Shown: piece by piece, positions 44,873 to 53,576 of the stretch | How positions within the stretch are numbered: position 1 is the first letter of the stretch | Layout of the letters: the number at the start of each line of letters is the position of its first letter | Assembly: GCA_964424105.1 (NCBI GenBank) | Contig: CAYRHJ010000032.1 | Span: 1-64,000 of the forward strand | DNA: 64,000 nt | Source of the DNA: CAYRHJ01 sp964424105 | Lineage (GTDB): Bacteria; Planctomycetota; Phycisphaerae; UBA1845 | Reading direction: 5' to 3' | Made by a program: the position numbers and the translations under genes | The notes under the pieces: model-generated | Told to the model about the DNA's origin: nothing | The model's database searches: none | The model's input: only the letters and a program-made list of their open reading frames with translations

Positions 44873-46015
44873 ATTCCATCAGACCCGCACAAACGGATCA
44901 CCTATGTCATTACCGATCTGCACACGGGCGGGGTTCCGCTGCATCTATTGCGCCTGGCCTGCGCGTTACGCGAACGCGGATTCAAGACGAACGTCATCGC
45001 GCTGTCGGAACCGGGTGCCGTTTCCGCGATGATGGCGGAACGTGGCCTGAACGTCACCCATTGCAACGCCCGAAGCGCGAGGGATGTATGGGCCATCGAA
45101 CGATTGGCGCGGTTCCTGCGAAATGCTAAACCTGATCTGGTTCACGCGTTCCTCTTTCATGCGAACGTCGCCTGCCAGTTGGCATTGCCGCTGGCGGGCC
45201 TGTCACATCGACGACTGATATGCGAGATTCAGACCGTGGAGATCGAGCGAAAGTGGCACCTCGTCGTGGGTGGCATGCTGCACCGTCTGGCCGCTTGCTA
45301 CGTCGGGAATTCGCGTTCCGTCACGGACCATCTGCACGCCCAAGCGCACATGGCCAGGAGCCGGATTCGGTGCATCCCCGGCGGCGTCGACGTCGAGGCC
45401 ATCCAGAACGCAGCGCCGGCCCGGCGTGGCGATTTGAACATTCCGGACGGTGTTTCCATTATCATGTGGGTCGGGCGAATGGACCCGGTCAAGGGTCTGG
45501 ACGAATTGATCGAGGCGTTTGGTTTCGTCGTTCAATCGCCATCCATGGCGTCGGGCCGTCCCACTACCCGCGTGGAGAGATTGGTTCTGGTGGGCGACGG
45601 TCCGTACGCGGGCCGGGTTCAATCGCTGATTCGCGATCACGGATTGAGTGACATGGTTATGACACTTGGGCGTCGGCACGACGTTTTTTCGCTGCTGAAG
45701 TCAGCCGACGTGTTCGTCCTTCCGTCGTACACGGAGGGGCTGCCCAATGCGCTTTTGGAAGCGATGGCTGCGGGCGTTCCCGTCGTGACAACGGACGTGC
45801 CCGGTTGTCGCGACCTGGTGCATCACCGTGAAACCGGGCTGATCGTTCCGCCGCGCGACGCCCGGGCGCTGGCACGGGCCATCGAATCAACGTTGCGACA
45901 AAAATCACAGGCCCGTCACATGGCGCAAAATGCCCGCCGCCGTGTGTTGGACGAATTCACGTTTGACCGTTGCGTCGATCGTTACCTGGCCGTCTATGAC
46001 GAGATTGGAATTTGA
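44873..46015 (+). CDS. GT4-family glycosyltransferase
   Basis: The GT-B glycosyltransferase transfers a sugar from an activated donor. The acceptor-domain N terminus ITYVITDLHTGGVPLHLLRLA is encoded at about 44897-44959. The C-terminal donor domain has IIMWVGRMDPVKGLDELIEAF, LVLVGDGPYAGRVQ, VFVLPSYTEGLPNALLEAMAAGVPVVTTDVPGCRDLV and TGLIVPPRDARALARAI. The first TTG, ATG or GTG in frame is a TTG at 44948, inside the conserved N terminus. An ATT at 44873 with AAGGGG eight bases upstream is my preferred start. The frame is closed by a stop at 44759. Confidence 0.85.
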   Translation: MPSDPHKRITYVITDLHTGGVPLHLLRLACALRERGFKTNVIALSEPGAVSAMMAERGLNVTHCNARSARDVWAIERLARFLRNAKPDLVHAFLFHANVACQLALPLAGLSHRRLICEIQTVEIERKWHLVVGGMLHRLAACYVGNSRSVTDHLHAQAHMARSRIRCIPGGVDVEAIQNAAPARRGDLNIPDGVSIIMWVGRMDPVKGLDELIEAFGFVVQSPSMASGRPTTRVERLVLVGDGPYAGRVQSLIRDHGLSDMVMTLGRRHDVFSLLKSADVFVLPSYTEGLPNALLEAMAAGVPVVTTDVPGCRDLVHHRETGLIVPPRDARALARAIESTLRQKSQARHMAQNARRRVLDEFTFDRCVDRYLAVYDEIGI

Positions 46016-46372
46016 CCTAAGCCGGTCGTTCCAAACCCGACGTTTCAAATCACACCGGATATTGCGGTCCCGTTCGAAATAACCACCACCCGTCGATGAT
46101 TCGTCGCATCGACCCTGTCGCGTTTTTCGACGCTTTTCACGATCGTTCCTCGTGGTGGGACTTGTGAATAAATTGTGGAAAACAAATTCCGGATTTTTCT
46201 TGCGTTGGGGGCGAAAGTGGTGCAATATCCCACTCAACGGTGATCGATGGTTCGATGTAGCTTGATTGTCCCATGAATCATACAAATTCGACTCTGAATT
46301 GGCGACTGCGGGATGAATGGTCGGCCGGGAACACCAGACAAGCGAGGCCTGAACGAAGCGTAGCCAAGGTCA
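46016..46372 (+). other. Promoter-bearing spacer upstream of the dcw cluster
   Basis: This 357-bp AT-richer spacer carries no gene. It presumably holds the mraZ promoter. GTGGG/TGTGG words recur at about 46151-46180, and these could be MraZ boxes, but their spacing is irregular. A TTGTGGAAAAC sequence resembles part of a DnaA box only weakly. Confidence 0.35.
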
Positions 46373-46852
46373 ATGATATTTACCGGTGCCCATGTACGAA
46401 ATGTTGATGAAAAGAACCGCGTTCAGATCCCGGCGCCGTTTCGGAACATCGTCGATCCGGATCGAAGCGGGGCGGCCTTTTATGTTGTGCCCGGCGAGCG
46501 TGATAACACATTGGCGTTCTACCCGGAGAAGTACTTTCACGAAAAAGTCAAATCCATGCGAACCGACCAGATTCCCGGTCAGGATTCGCTCGATTTCGAG
46601 CAACTTTTCTTTTCTATGTCGGACCGTGTTGAAATGGACAAACAGGGTCGGCTGGTTTTACCGGAACGGCAGTTGGCCATGGTGCAGTTAGACAAGGGTC
46701 AGGATGTTTACATTACCGGATCCCAATACCGGATCGATTTGTGGCGGAAATCGGATTACGAGGAGTTCATCCGGCAGATGGCGTCGCGACGTTCTATCTT
46801 GCAGAACTTCCTGCGAATGAAGCCGGCTGGTGATGGTAGAAATGTCACGTGA
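46373..46852 (+). CDS. mraZ: Transcriptional regulator MraZ
   Basis: The 159-residue protein has two MraZ (AbrB/SpoVT-like) repeats: FTGAHVRNVDEKNRVQIPAPFR and SMSDRVEMDKQGRLVLPERQLAM. MraZ binds DNA upstream of dcw genes and regulates them. The ATG at 46373 is the first in frame with the conserved N terminus. It leads the cell-wall cluster but is separated from rsmH by 582 bp, unlike the tight spacing seen in most bacteria. Confidence 0.92.
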   Translation: MIFTGAHVRNVDEKNRVQIPAPFRNIVDPDRSGAAFYVVPGERDNTLAFYPEKYFHEKVKSMRTDQIPGQDSLDFEQLFFSMSDRVEMDKQGRLVLPERQLAMVQLDKGQDVYITGSQYRIDLWRKSDYEEFIRQMASRRSILQNFLRMKPAGDGRNVT

Positions 46853-47434
46853 TCGCTTCCAGTCGCGGGCTGAACGAGGTGCTCGGCAGAAGAGACGATG
46901 AGCGTGGCGGGTTCGTGGGGTTGCCCCAGGGAGGGGGCGACCCCGGACGACCTGCCCGATGCGAAGGAATATTGCGGGTGGGCGAGTGAATGATACTGGC
47001 GGCTGCTCAAACAGTGGGCGGTCGCTCGCAAAGCCCGCAGAAGTTTCGTGAACAGGGCGAGGCGCGTTTTTCCCCGGCGTTGAGGTGAACGGATTCGCCG
47101 GATCGGGGGCCACGAGATCCAGGCGATGCGGTCAGCCTGGTCGAAAACAACGTCGCAGCACGGTGACCCGTCGGACAACGGACATGGGGACGTCGCTCGC
47201 GTCCGGATTCGTTATCTCCGAAGGTGATGCCATGTTGTATTCGCGGCGGTGATTTTCGACGGTCGGGCTTTTCCGCGGTCCGGATTTCCGCGGGGGCAAG
47301 CACGTGGCCAGGGAGGGTTCGCGTGACCCCCGTGTCGTTGGCGCTCGTTTGGAACGGGTGCGGATATCCGAGCGATGGATGCAAGCTTCGAGTTTGATGA
47401 ACGTTCGGCTCGGCGGACGTGAGGGGACCGGGTT
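46853..47434 (+). other. Long GC-rich spacer, possible structured leader
   Basis: The 582-bp region between mraZ and rsmH contains no frame with protein-like composition on either strand. At 46917-46944 it folds into a long hairpin (GGGGTTGCCCC paired with GGGGCGACCCC around a short G-rich loop). It may be an RNA leader of rsmH or host a second promoter. Confidence 0.4.
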
Positions 47435-48385
47435 TTGGAGAATGGACGGTTGTCCCGTGTTGATCCGCATCAGCATATCCCAGTCTTGTGTCACGCGGTG
47501 CTCGAAACGCTGCGCCCTCAGCCGGGCGAGACGGTTGTGGATGTAACGGTCGGACTGGGGGGACATGCTCGATTTCTGGCGGAGGCAGTTGGTGAAACTG
47601 GCCGGCTGGTCGGCTTGGATGTTGATCCCGGCAACCTGTCGATCGCGGAGGAGCGATTGGCGGACGTGGCGTGCCCGATCGAACTGGTTCGATCGAATTT
47701 TGCGGCGTTGCCGGCGGTGTTGGAAAGCGTGGGCGTGGAGGGCGCGGACGTGTTGCTGGCGGACCTGGGCGTAAGCTCGACACAGTTGGATGACGTCTCG
47801 CGCGGGTTCTCCTTTCGACATGACGGGGAGCTGGATATGCGGATGGATGACCGACTCACCGACACGGCGGGCGACCTGGTCAACCGGCTGCGGGAGAACG
47901 AGCTTTCCGATCTGATTTATTATCATTCGCAGGAGCGGCTCAGCCGGCGGATCGCGAAACGAATTTGTCAGGTGCGGCGCGATGGGCGGATCAAGACGAC
48001 CGGCGAATTGTCAGACATCGTGTGTTCGGCGATGGGTATCGATCCGCGATCGCGGAAGAGTAAGATTCACCCAGCCACGCGAACGTTTCAGGCGTTACGC
48101 ATTGCCGTTAATGATGAACTGTCGTGCCTGGGAACGTTGCTGTCGTTGGCTTGTGGGTGCTTGTCGGCCGGTGGGCGAATCGGCGTCATCGCGTTTCACA
48201 GTCTTGAAGATTCGATGGTGAAGAAGGATTTTCGCGAACGCAAGGCCAACGGCGAATACGAGATCCTGACGAAGCGCCCGGTGATCGCGGATGAGGAGGA
48301 GCGATGCAGCAATCCGCGATCGCGCAGCGCCAAGTTCCGAGCGGCGCGACGATTGGGGCCGGGGGTTGGTGAAGCATTGAAATAG
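47435..48385 (+). CDS. rsmH: 16S rRNA (cytosine(1402)-N4)-methyltransferase
   Basis: The 316-residue enzyme methylates C1402 of 16S rRNA with SAM. Motifs: HIPVLCHAVLETL, VVDVTVGLGGHARFLAEA, LLADLGVSSTQLDD, RGFSFRHDGELDMRMD, KIHPATRTFQALRIAVNDEL and AFHSLEDSMVK. A TTG start at 47435 eight bases after GAGGGG agrees with the conserved beginning. It is the second conserved dcw gene. Confidence 0.94.
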   Translation: MENGRLSRVDPHQHIPVLCHAVLETLRPQPGETVVDVTVGLGGHARFLAEAVGETGRLVGLDVDPGNLSIAEERLADVACPIELVRSNFAALPAVLESVGVEGADVLLADLGVSSTQLDDVSRGFSFRHDGELDMRMDDRLTDTAGDLVNRLRENELSDLIYYHSQERLSRRIAKRICQVRRDGRIKTTGELSDIVCSAMGIDPRSRKSKIHPATRTFQALRIAVNDELSCLGTLLSLACGCLSAGGRIGVIAFHSLEDSMVKKDFRERKANGEYEILTKRPVIADEEERCSNPRSRSAKFRAARRLGPGVGEALK

Positions 48386-48452
48386 GCAGGGCGATTGTGA
48401 CAGGAAGTCGCAGGGTGATTATTTGGGCCTTGAAGAACAGGGACGTGTGACG

Positions 48453-49505
48453 ATGGCGCAGGACACGAAGATCGGCTTGTTGGTGGGAATCGGGTTCATC
48501 GTTTGTTTTGCCATGGTGTTGTCGCATCGCGGACGGGTGGAAGGCATGAGCGCGGCGGCGGCGTACCAAGCGCTATCGAGATCGGATACCGGTCCGCCCT
48601 TTCAAGCCACGTCGGTGGGGCAAGGGGCGATGCGTTGGCCCGGATCCGCGGCGAGCAGATCCGAAATGGAGAGTCAACCATCAGCGGACGCCGTCGGCGA
48701 CGTGTCTGAAGGACAGCGTTTGCCCATCCGCGACGCGACTTCAACGCAACAAACGCTTGACGGGTTGGCTGTGCCCGGACACGCGACGACGGAATCATCA
48801 GGCGAGATTCCCGCGTTCGGCGGCGAAACGACCGGATCGGACAAGGGATCCATGGATGGGGCGGTGGCGACGCAGGCCAGCGCTTCGCGAAGTGCCAATG
48901 CGTTGACATGGGAGAGTATCTTCGGCCCCAGTTCAGGAAAGGAACAGGCGGGCGGCGCAGCGGTCAAACGGGAGACTGCTCCGTCGTCGGCGCCGAACCC
49001 GTCCACAACCGCTATGACAAGCCCGCGGACGGCGGGCGGAAACGTCGAACGTGTGCCGCAAGAGTCGGCTGCACGACACGCGGTGAAGTATTCGGTGCAG
49101 TCGAACGACACGCTGTGGGCCATTGTGCATAAGGTGTATGGCCGATCGTCGCGGGAACTGGTGGATGCGTTGTTCGAGGCGAACCGCAGCCGGATTTCGT
49201 CGGTGGACAAGGTGTTGCCGGGCACGCAGTTGATCTGCCCGGTGTTGAAGGGTGTGGCGCCGATGGAAGTGGTTGATAAGCCGTTGAAGAAGAAGGTGAA
49301 TCAGCGAGAGGCGGAGCGGCCTGCGAAATCGCGGGGGGGCAGCAACGAGTTCTACGACGTGAAGAAAGGGGATCATTATGCAGCCATCGCGGAGCGTGTG
49401 CTGGGTGATAAAGCGCGGTGGCGGGAGTTGTACGAGTTGAACAAGGACATTTTTCCCGATCCCGGGAAGATTCAGCATGGCGTGCGCATACGACTGCCGC
49501 TGTAG
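48453..49505 (+). CDS. Membrane-anchored protein with two LysM domains
   Basis: The 350-residue product begins with one transmembrane segment (IGLLVGIGFIVCFAMVL). A Ser/Thr/Gly-rich low-complexity linker of about 190 residues and two LysM domains follow. Domain one is around KYSVQSNDTLWAIVHKVYGRSSRELVDALFEANR and ends LPGTQLICP. Domain two is around FYDVKKGDHYAAIAERVLGDKARWRELYELNKD. LysM binds GlcNAc-containing glycans such as peptidoglycan. It sits between rsmH and an ftsL-like gene where no LysM gene is usual, so it is a candidate division or cell-wall factor. The ATG at 48453 is chosen over 48423. Confidence 0.85.
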   Translation: MAQDTKIGLLVGIGFIVCFAMVLSHRGRVEGMSAAAAYQALSRSDTGPPFQATSVGQGAMRWPGSAASRSEMESQPSADAVGDVSEGQRLPIRDATSTQQTLDGLAVPGHATTESSGEIPAFGGETTGSDKGSMDGAVATQASASRSANALTWESIFGPSSGKEQAGGAAVKRETAPSSAPNPSTTAMTSPRTAGGNVERVPQESAARHAVKYSVQSNDTLWAIVHKVYGRSSRELVDALFEANRSRISSVDKVLPGTQLICPVLKGVAPMEVVDKPLKKKVNQREAERPAKSRGGSNEFYDVKKGDHYAAIAERVLGDKARWRELYELNKDIFPDPGKIQHGVRIRLPL

Positions 49506-49534
49506 CGAGTGGGATCAGATGGGATGAAATGCCC

Positions 49535-49819
49535 ATGAGCGTGGGTCGAGGCGTATTCCTTTCGTTTTTGTTTTGCGCGGTGTCGGTGTGCGTGATCGGA
49601 TTGCGAGGCGAGCAACTGCGGCTGGCGGCGAGGACGTCTCGTTGGGAGCGAGAGCGACTGGAACTGAAGCGGAAGGCCTGGTCGCTTGAAGTTGAGATCG
49701 GTCGATTAAGAAACCCGGTTCTGGTGCGTGAGCGCGTGGTGCGATGGGAATTGGAGTTGTTCGAAAACGGATTGGAGGAGGTCGGCAGCGTTCCATTGTT
49801 CGCGCGAAACCCGGAATAG
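49535..49819 (+). CDS. FtsL-like bitopic protein
   Basis: The 94-residue protein has one membrane segment (VFLSFLFCAVSVCVIGL) followed by a charged heptad-like helix (RLAARTSRWERERLELKRKAWSLEVEIGRL), matching FtsL/DivIC topology. FtsL joins FtsB and FtsQ in the divisome and regulates FtsW/FtsI. Sequence identity to FtsL is low as usual; the assignment rests on topology and position before ftsI. ATG 49529 is an alternative start. Confidence 0.65.
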   Translation: MSVGRGVFLSFLFCAVSVCVIGLRGEQLRLAARTSRWERERLELKRKAWSLEVEIGRLRNPVLVRERVVRWELELFENGLEEVGSVPLFARNPE

Positions 49820-49910
49820 TTGTGGCTCGGATTTAAGCACGCGTTTCATAGGGCGGATGTTCGAAGTGAGCCGTGAATGTGCGAGAGCGGTCCTTGGTTG
49901 GGCAGATCAA

Positions 49911-49933
49911 CCGCTCCCTGACGGTCGCGGCTC
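49911..49933 (-). repeat. Dispersed 23-bp repeat, subfamily A
   Basis: A minus-oriented copy lies in the 238-bp spacer between the ftsL-like gene and ftsI, interrupting an otherwise compact cluster. Confidence 0.7.
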
Positions 49934-50057
49934 GGAAAAATCCTGTTGAAACGCGCTCCAAGAAAAGGAATTGAACTTGTGTTTTGAGGGATGATCCGCC
50001 AAGCGAAATTCGTTTGAAACTGCGGAATTGGCGCAAGAGTAGAGGGAACCGCAGCCA

Positions 50058-51833
50058 GTGGAAGAATGGGCAGCCGGCCAGGATCGCAAAAGATTGTTGC
50101 TTGGCGGGGCGATCCTGGTCGGCTCCTGTTTCGCGTTGATCGCAATGGTGGGTCGTCTGGCCCATATCAACACTACACTTCGTCCGCGTTTACTGGCCAT
50201 CGCGGACGCCCAACAGACGGCGGTTCAACGCATTCCCGCCCGTCGCGGATTCATATTTGACACCACGGGTCGAATCTTGGCAGGTTCGTGGGAGAAGCCC
50301 AGCGTTTTTGCCGACCCGCGTTTGATTGAAGACGTGGATTCTGCGTGCGAACAATTGGCGCGGATTCTGGATTCGCCGGCGGAGGAATTGGCGGCGATCA
50401 TTCGACGACGCGCGGACGGTCGATTTTGTTGGCTGGCGCGGCGTATTGAGCAGGTCGACGCCGATTCGATCGTGGGGCTGAAGATACCCGGAATCGTGGT
50501 TCAACGGGAGAAGCATCGGTCGTATCCGATGGAATCGCTGATGAGCCCGGTGCTCGGCGTGGTGGGTCGAGACGGCGAGGGTCTGGAGGGGTTGGAATTT
50601 CAATATGAACGTCAGCTGGCTGGGGTGGACGGGCGGCAGGCGGCGGTGCATGACGGGGGTCGCCAGCGTGACCCGATCTGGTCGCGTGGGGAGATGTCAC
50701 GGGCGCCACGTGACGGCGGTCACATCGTATTGACGTTGGATGCGGTCGTTCAGGGAATGCTGGAAAGCGAATTGGAGTCCGCGGCGGCGACCTATGAGGC
50801 TAAGGCCGTCGTGGGAGTGGTCATGTCACCGCGTTCGGGCGCGGTCCTGGCTATGGGTCAGTATCCCACGTTCGATCCCAATCGATATGATGAATCTCCT
50901 ACCGAACGACGAAGAAACCGAGCCATCTGCGACGCCATTGAGCCGGGCAGTATTTTCAAGCCATTTGTGGCGGTGGAGGCGTTGTTGAATGGCGCGGTGA
51001 CGCGTGATGAAGAGATCGACTGCGGTCAGGGGGTTCACGCGTTCGGCGGTCGGGTCATGCACGATGTTTCCAATCATGGTTTGATGACGCTGTCGGGGAT
51101 CATCGGGCGAAGCAGCAACATCGGGATGGGGATCATCGCGGAGCGGATGGGCAACGCCGCCATCGCGGGCGTGGTGGGGCGATTCGGATTCGGTGTTCGC
51201 ACCGGTGTGGCCTTTCCCGGTGAAGCGGCGGGAATCGTGCTGCCGCTGCATCGTTGGACGAGTTATTCGACGACGTCGGTGCCGATCGGTCAGGAAATCG
51301 CCACGACGCCGATACAACTGCTAACCGCGTTTTGCGCGATCGTGAACGGCGGAACGCTGTTCAAGCCGTACCTGGTGCGGTCGCTGTTGTCATCGGACGG
51401 GGACGTTGTGCGTTCGCAGGAGCAGGGCGAAGTCGTTCGTCAGGTGATACCGGCGGAGTTGGCGAATTACATGCGAGATAAGATTCTGGTGGGGGTCGTC
51501 AGGGACGGCGGCGGATTTCGAGCGGCGATGCGGAACTGGGTGATGGCGGGCAAGACGGGAACGGCACAGGTTCCATACAGCGATCGGCGGGGCTATGAAC
51601 CACTGGCCTATGTGGGGTCGTTCCTGGGCGCGGCCCCTGCGGCTGATCCGGAGGTGGCGGTTTTGATCATGGTGCATCGTCCGAATGCGGCCATCGCGTA
51701 TTATGGAGGCCAAGTGGCGGCGCCGGTTGCGGGGAAAGTGATGGAGAAGACGTTGGCGTACCTGCAAGTGCCCATTGATTTGACGGCGAATACGCCGCCG
51801 GAATCAGCGGACACGATTCATTCACCGCCGTAG
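50058..51833 (+). CDS. ftsI: Penicillin-binding protein, FtsI/PBP2-type transpeptidase
   Basis: The 591-residue class B PBP cross-links peptidoglycan at the septum. It has an N-terminal membrane anchor (residues 14-32), a dimerisation domain with RGFIFDTTGRILA, and the transpeptidase domain with SIFK (Ser298 nucleophile, Lys301), SSN (352-354) and KTGTAQ (499-501). Position between the ftsL-like gene and murE supports FtsI. It uses a GTG start after GAGGGA. No PASTA domain is present. Confidence 0.93.
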   Translation: MEEWAAGQDRKRLLLGGAILVGSCFALIAMVGRLAHINTTLRPRLLAIADAQQTAVQRIPARRGFIFDTTGRILAGSWEKPSVFADPRLIEDVDSACEQLARILDSPAEELAAIIRRRADGRFCWLARRIEQVDADSIVGLKIPGIVVQREKHRSYPMESLMSPVLGVVGRDGEGLEGLEFQYERQLAGVDGRQAAVHDGGRQRDPIWSRGEMSRAPRDGGHIVLTLDAVVQGMLESELESAAATYEAKAVVGVVMSPRSGAVLAMGQYPTFDPNRYDESPTERRRNRAICDAIEPGSIFKPFVAVEALLNGAVTRDEEIDCGQGVHAFGGRVMHDVSNHGLMTLSGIIGRSSNIGMGIIAERMGNAAIAGVVGRFGFGVRTGVAFPGEAAGIVLPLHRWTSYSTTSVPIGQEIATTPIQLLTAFCAIVNGGTLFKPYLVRSLLSSDGDVVRSQEQGEVVRQVIPAELANYMRDKILVGVVRDGGGFRAAMRNWVMAGKTGTAQVPYSDRRGYEPLAYVGSFLGAAPAADPEVAVLIMVHRPNAAIAYYGGQVAAPVAGKVMEKTLAYLQVPIDLTANTPPESADTIHSPP

Positions 51834-51897
51834 TGTTTGGTCGCACGTGATCTCGCGGGCCGGTCGTTGATTGCGCCATGCCGTTGCCGTGTAAAAA

Positions 51898-51921
51898 CCG
51901 CTCGCTTTGCGCTCGCGGCTC
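51898..51921 (-). repeat. Dispersed 24-bp repeat, subfamily B
   Basis: A minus-oriented copy (CCGCTCGCTT...GGCTC) lies in the spacer between ftsI and murE. Confidence 0.7.
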
Positions 51922-52064
51922 GGAAATGGTAGGCGTGAACTCGTCATTTTGGCAGCGTGGGACCACCAGGCGGGTATGGGCATTTGCGGTTTAGAAGCCG
52001 CGTGACGGGAAGTCAAATGGGATTAGAATCGTTGACTGCCGCGGGGGTGAAAGTGGAAGGTAGA

Positions 52065-53576
52065 ATGCGACCGTCAACCAGTCTTTGTGAATTGCTATCC
52101 GCGGCTGGTTTGGCGAACGAGGTGCAAATACGGGGCGATCTGTCCCACATACGAATCCGGTCCATCACCGATGATTCACGTCGAAGCGAAGCCGGCGCGT
52201 GCTTCGTTGCGATGGCCGGCAGCGCGGGCGACGATCGAGATCATATTCAGCATGCGATTCGTTGCGGGGCGGCGGTGGTGGTGTGTGGCGACAACGTAGA
52301 CTCGCCGGAAGGAGTCGGGCTGGTCCGGGTACGAGACGTGCGATCGGCGTTTTCGCGGCTGGCGGCGGCGTATTATGGTTTTGCACCGGGTCAACGATTC
52401 AGCGGCATGCCGTTGTTGGGCGTGACGGGCACGAATGGCAAAAGTACGACCTGCTATCTTCTAAAATCTATTTTGGAGCATGATGGCAAGAAGACGGCGT
52501 TGATGGGAACGATCGGTTACGACCTGGGCGGCGTCACCCGTCGCGGGCTGTGGACGACGCCGCCGCCGGGAGAGTTGTTCGGTTGTCTGGCGGAGGCGGC
52601 GGAGCGCGGTGCGACGCATGCGGTGATGGAAGTTTCCAGCCATTCGCTGGTTCAGTCGCGTTGCGACGGTCTTCGTTTTCGGGTCGGGGTGTTTACGAAT
52701 CTATCGGGCGATCATCTGGATTATCATCATACGATGGAAGCCTATGCGCGGGCGAAGCAGCGATTGTTCGACGATTTGGCCGGCGATGCCAGCGCGGTGG
52801 TCAATGCGGACGATGTGACCGCGGGACGGATGGTTTCCAGGTGTGTCGCGCCGGTTTTGCGATACGGTCTCGATCAGCCGGGCGAGTATTTCGCGACGCA
52901 CGTGCATTGTGACGTTTCACGGACCCGGTTTGAACTGCACATGCCGCGAGGGACGATGCCGGTGTCGTTGGGATTGATCGGTCGCCATAATGTTTTCAAT
53001 GCATTGGCGGCGGCTGCGGCCGCGAGCGCGATTGACATCCCGCCTGATTCGATATGTGCGGGATTGGAGGCGGTTGGCCTGGTGCCGGGGCGTTTGCAGC
53101 GCGTTGACGCGGGCGAGCTTGGTTTCACCGTTCTGGTCGATTATGCCCATACGGATCACGCATTGGAGAGTGTGTTGCAGACGGTTCGAACGTTGACCGC
53201 CGGCCGATTGATCTGCGTATTTGGATGTGGAGGGGATCGGGATCGAAGCAAGCGGCCACGGATGGCGCGCGCGGCGGCCCGATTCGCCGATCTGGTGATG
53301 GTCACGAGTGATAATCCGCGGACGGAAGATCCGGGATTGATCATGGATGAGATTTGTGCGGGATTCGCCGGTGATTTGACGTGCAGTGTGGAGACGGAGG
53401 CGGATCGAAGGCGGGCGATCGAACGTGCCATTTCGATGGCGGAGCGAGGAGACGTCGTTTTGATCGCCGGCAAGGGTCACGAAGATTACCAGATCATCGG
53501 CACCGAGCGAATTCCGTTCGACGACGTCACGGTGGCTGGTGACTGCATACGCGGGAGGAGAAGCCGCCCGTCATGA
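52065..53576 (+). CDS. murE: UDP-MurNAc-L-Ala-D-Glu:meso-diaminopimelate ligase
   Basis: The 503-residue Mur ligase adds the third residue of the stem peptide. The N-terminal domain is followed by the ATP site GVTGTNGKSTTCYL, HAVMEVSSHSLVQSRCDGL, FTNLSGDHLDYH and the C-terminal domain with DNPRTEDP, the signature that recognises meso-diaminopimelate rather than lysine. GHEDYQ comes near the end. ATG 52065 begins MRPSTSLCELL like typical MurE; ATG 52017 would add 16 residues. It overlaps murF by four bases. Confidence 0.93.
   Translation: MRPSTSLCELLSAAGLANEVQIRGDLSHIRIRSITDDSRRSEAGACFVAMAGSAGDDRDHIQHAIRCGAAVVVCGDNVDSPEGVGLVRVRDVRSAFSRLAAAYYGFAPGQRFSGMPLLGVTGTNGKSTTCYLLKSILEHDGKKTALMGTIGYDLGGVTRRGLWTTPPPGELFGCLAEAAERGATHAVMEVSSHSLVQSRCDGLRFRVGVFTNLSGDHLDYHHTMEAYARAKQRLFDDLAGDASAVVNADDVTAGRMVSRCVAPVLRYGLDQPGEYFATHVHCDVSRTRFELHMPRGTMPVSLGLIGRHNVFNALAAAAAASAIDIPPDSICAGLEAVGLVPGRLQRVDAGELGFTVLVDYAHTDHALESVLQTVRTLTAGRLICVFGCGGDRDRSKRPRMARAAARFADLVMVTSDNPRTEDPGLIMDEICAGFAGDLTCSVETEADRRRAIERAISMAERGDVVLIAGKGHEDYQIIGTERIPFDDVTVAGDCIRGRRSRPS

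Noticed and set aside
46160..46190. DnaA boxes or an origin upstream of mraZ
   Set aside because: Only one weak TTGTGGAAAA-type match; no cluster of boxes, no dnaA or dnaN.
47007..47926. Minus-strand frames of about 260 codons near rsmH
   Set aside because: They lie opposite rsmH and its leader, with Pro/Arg-rich composition; no ribosome site or motif.
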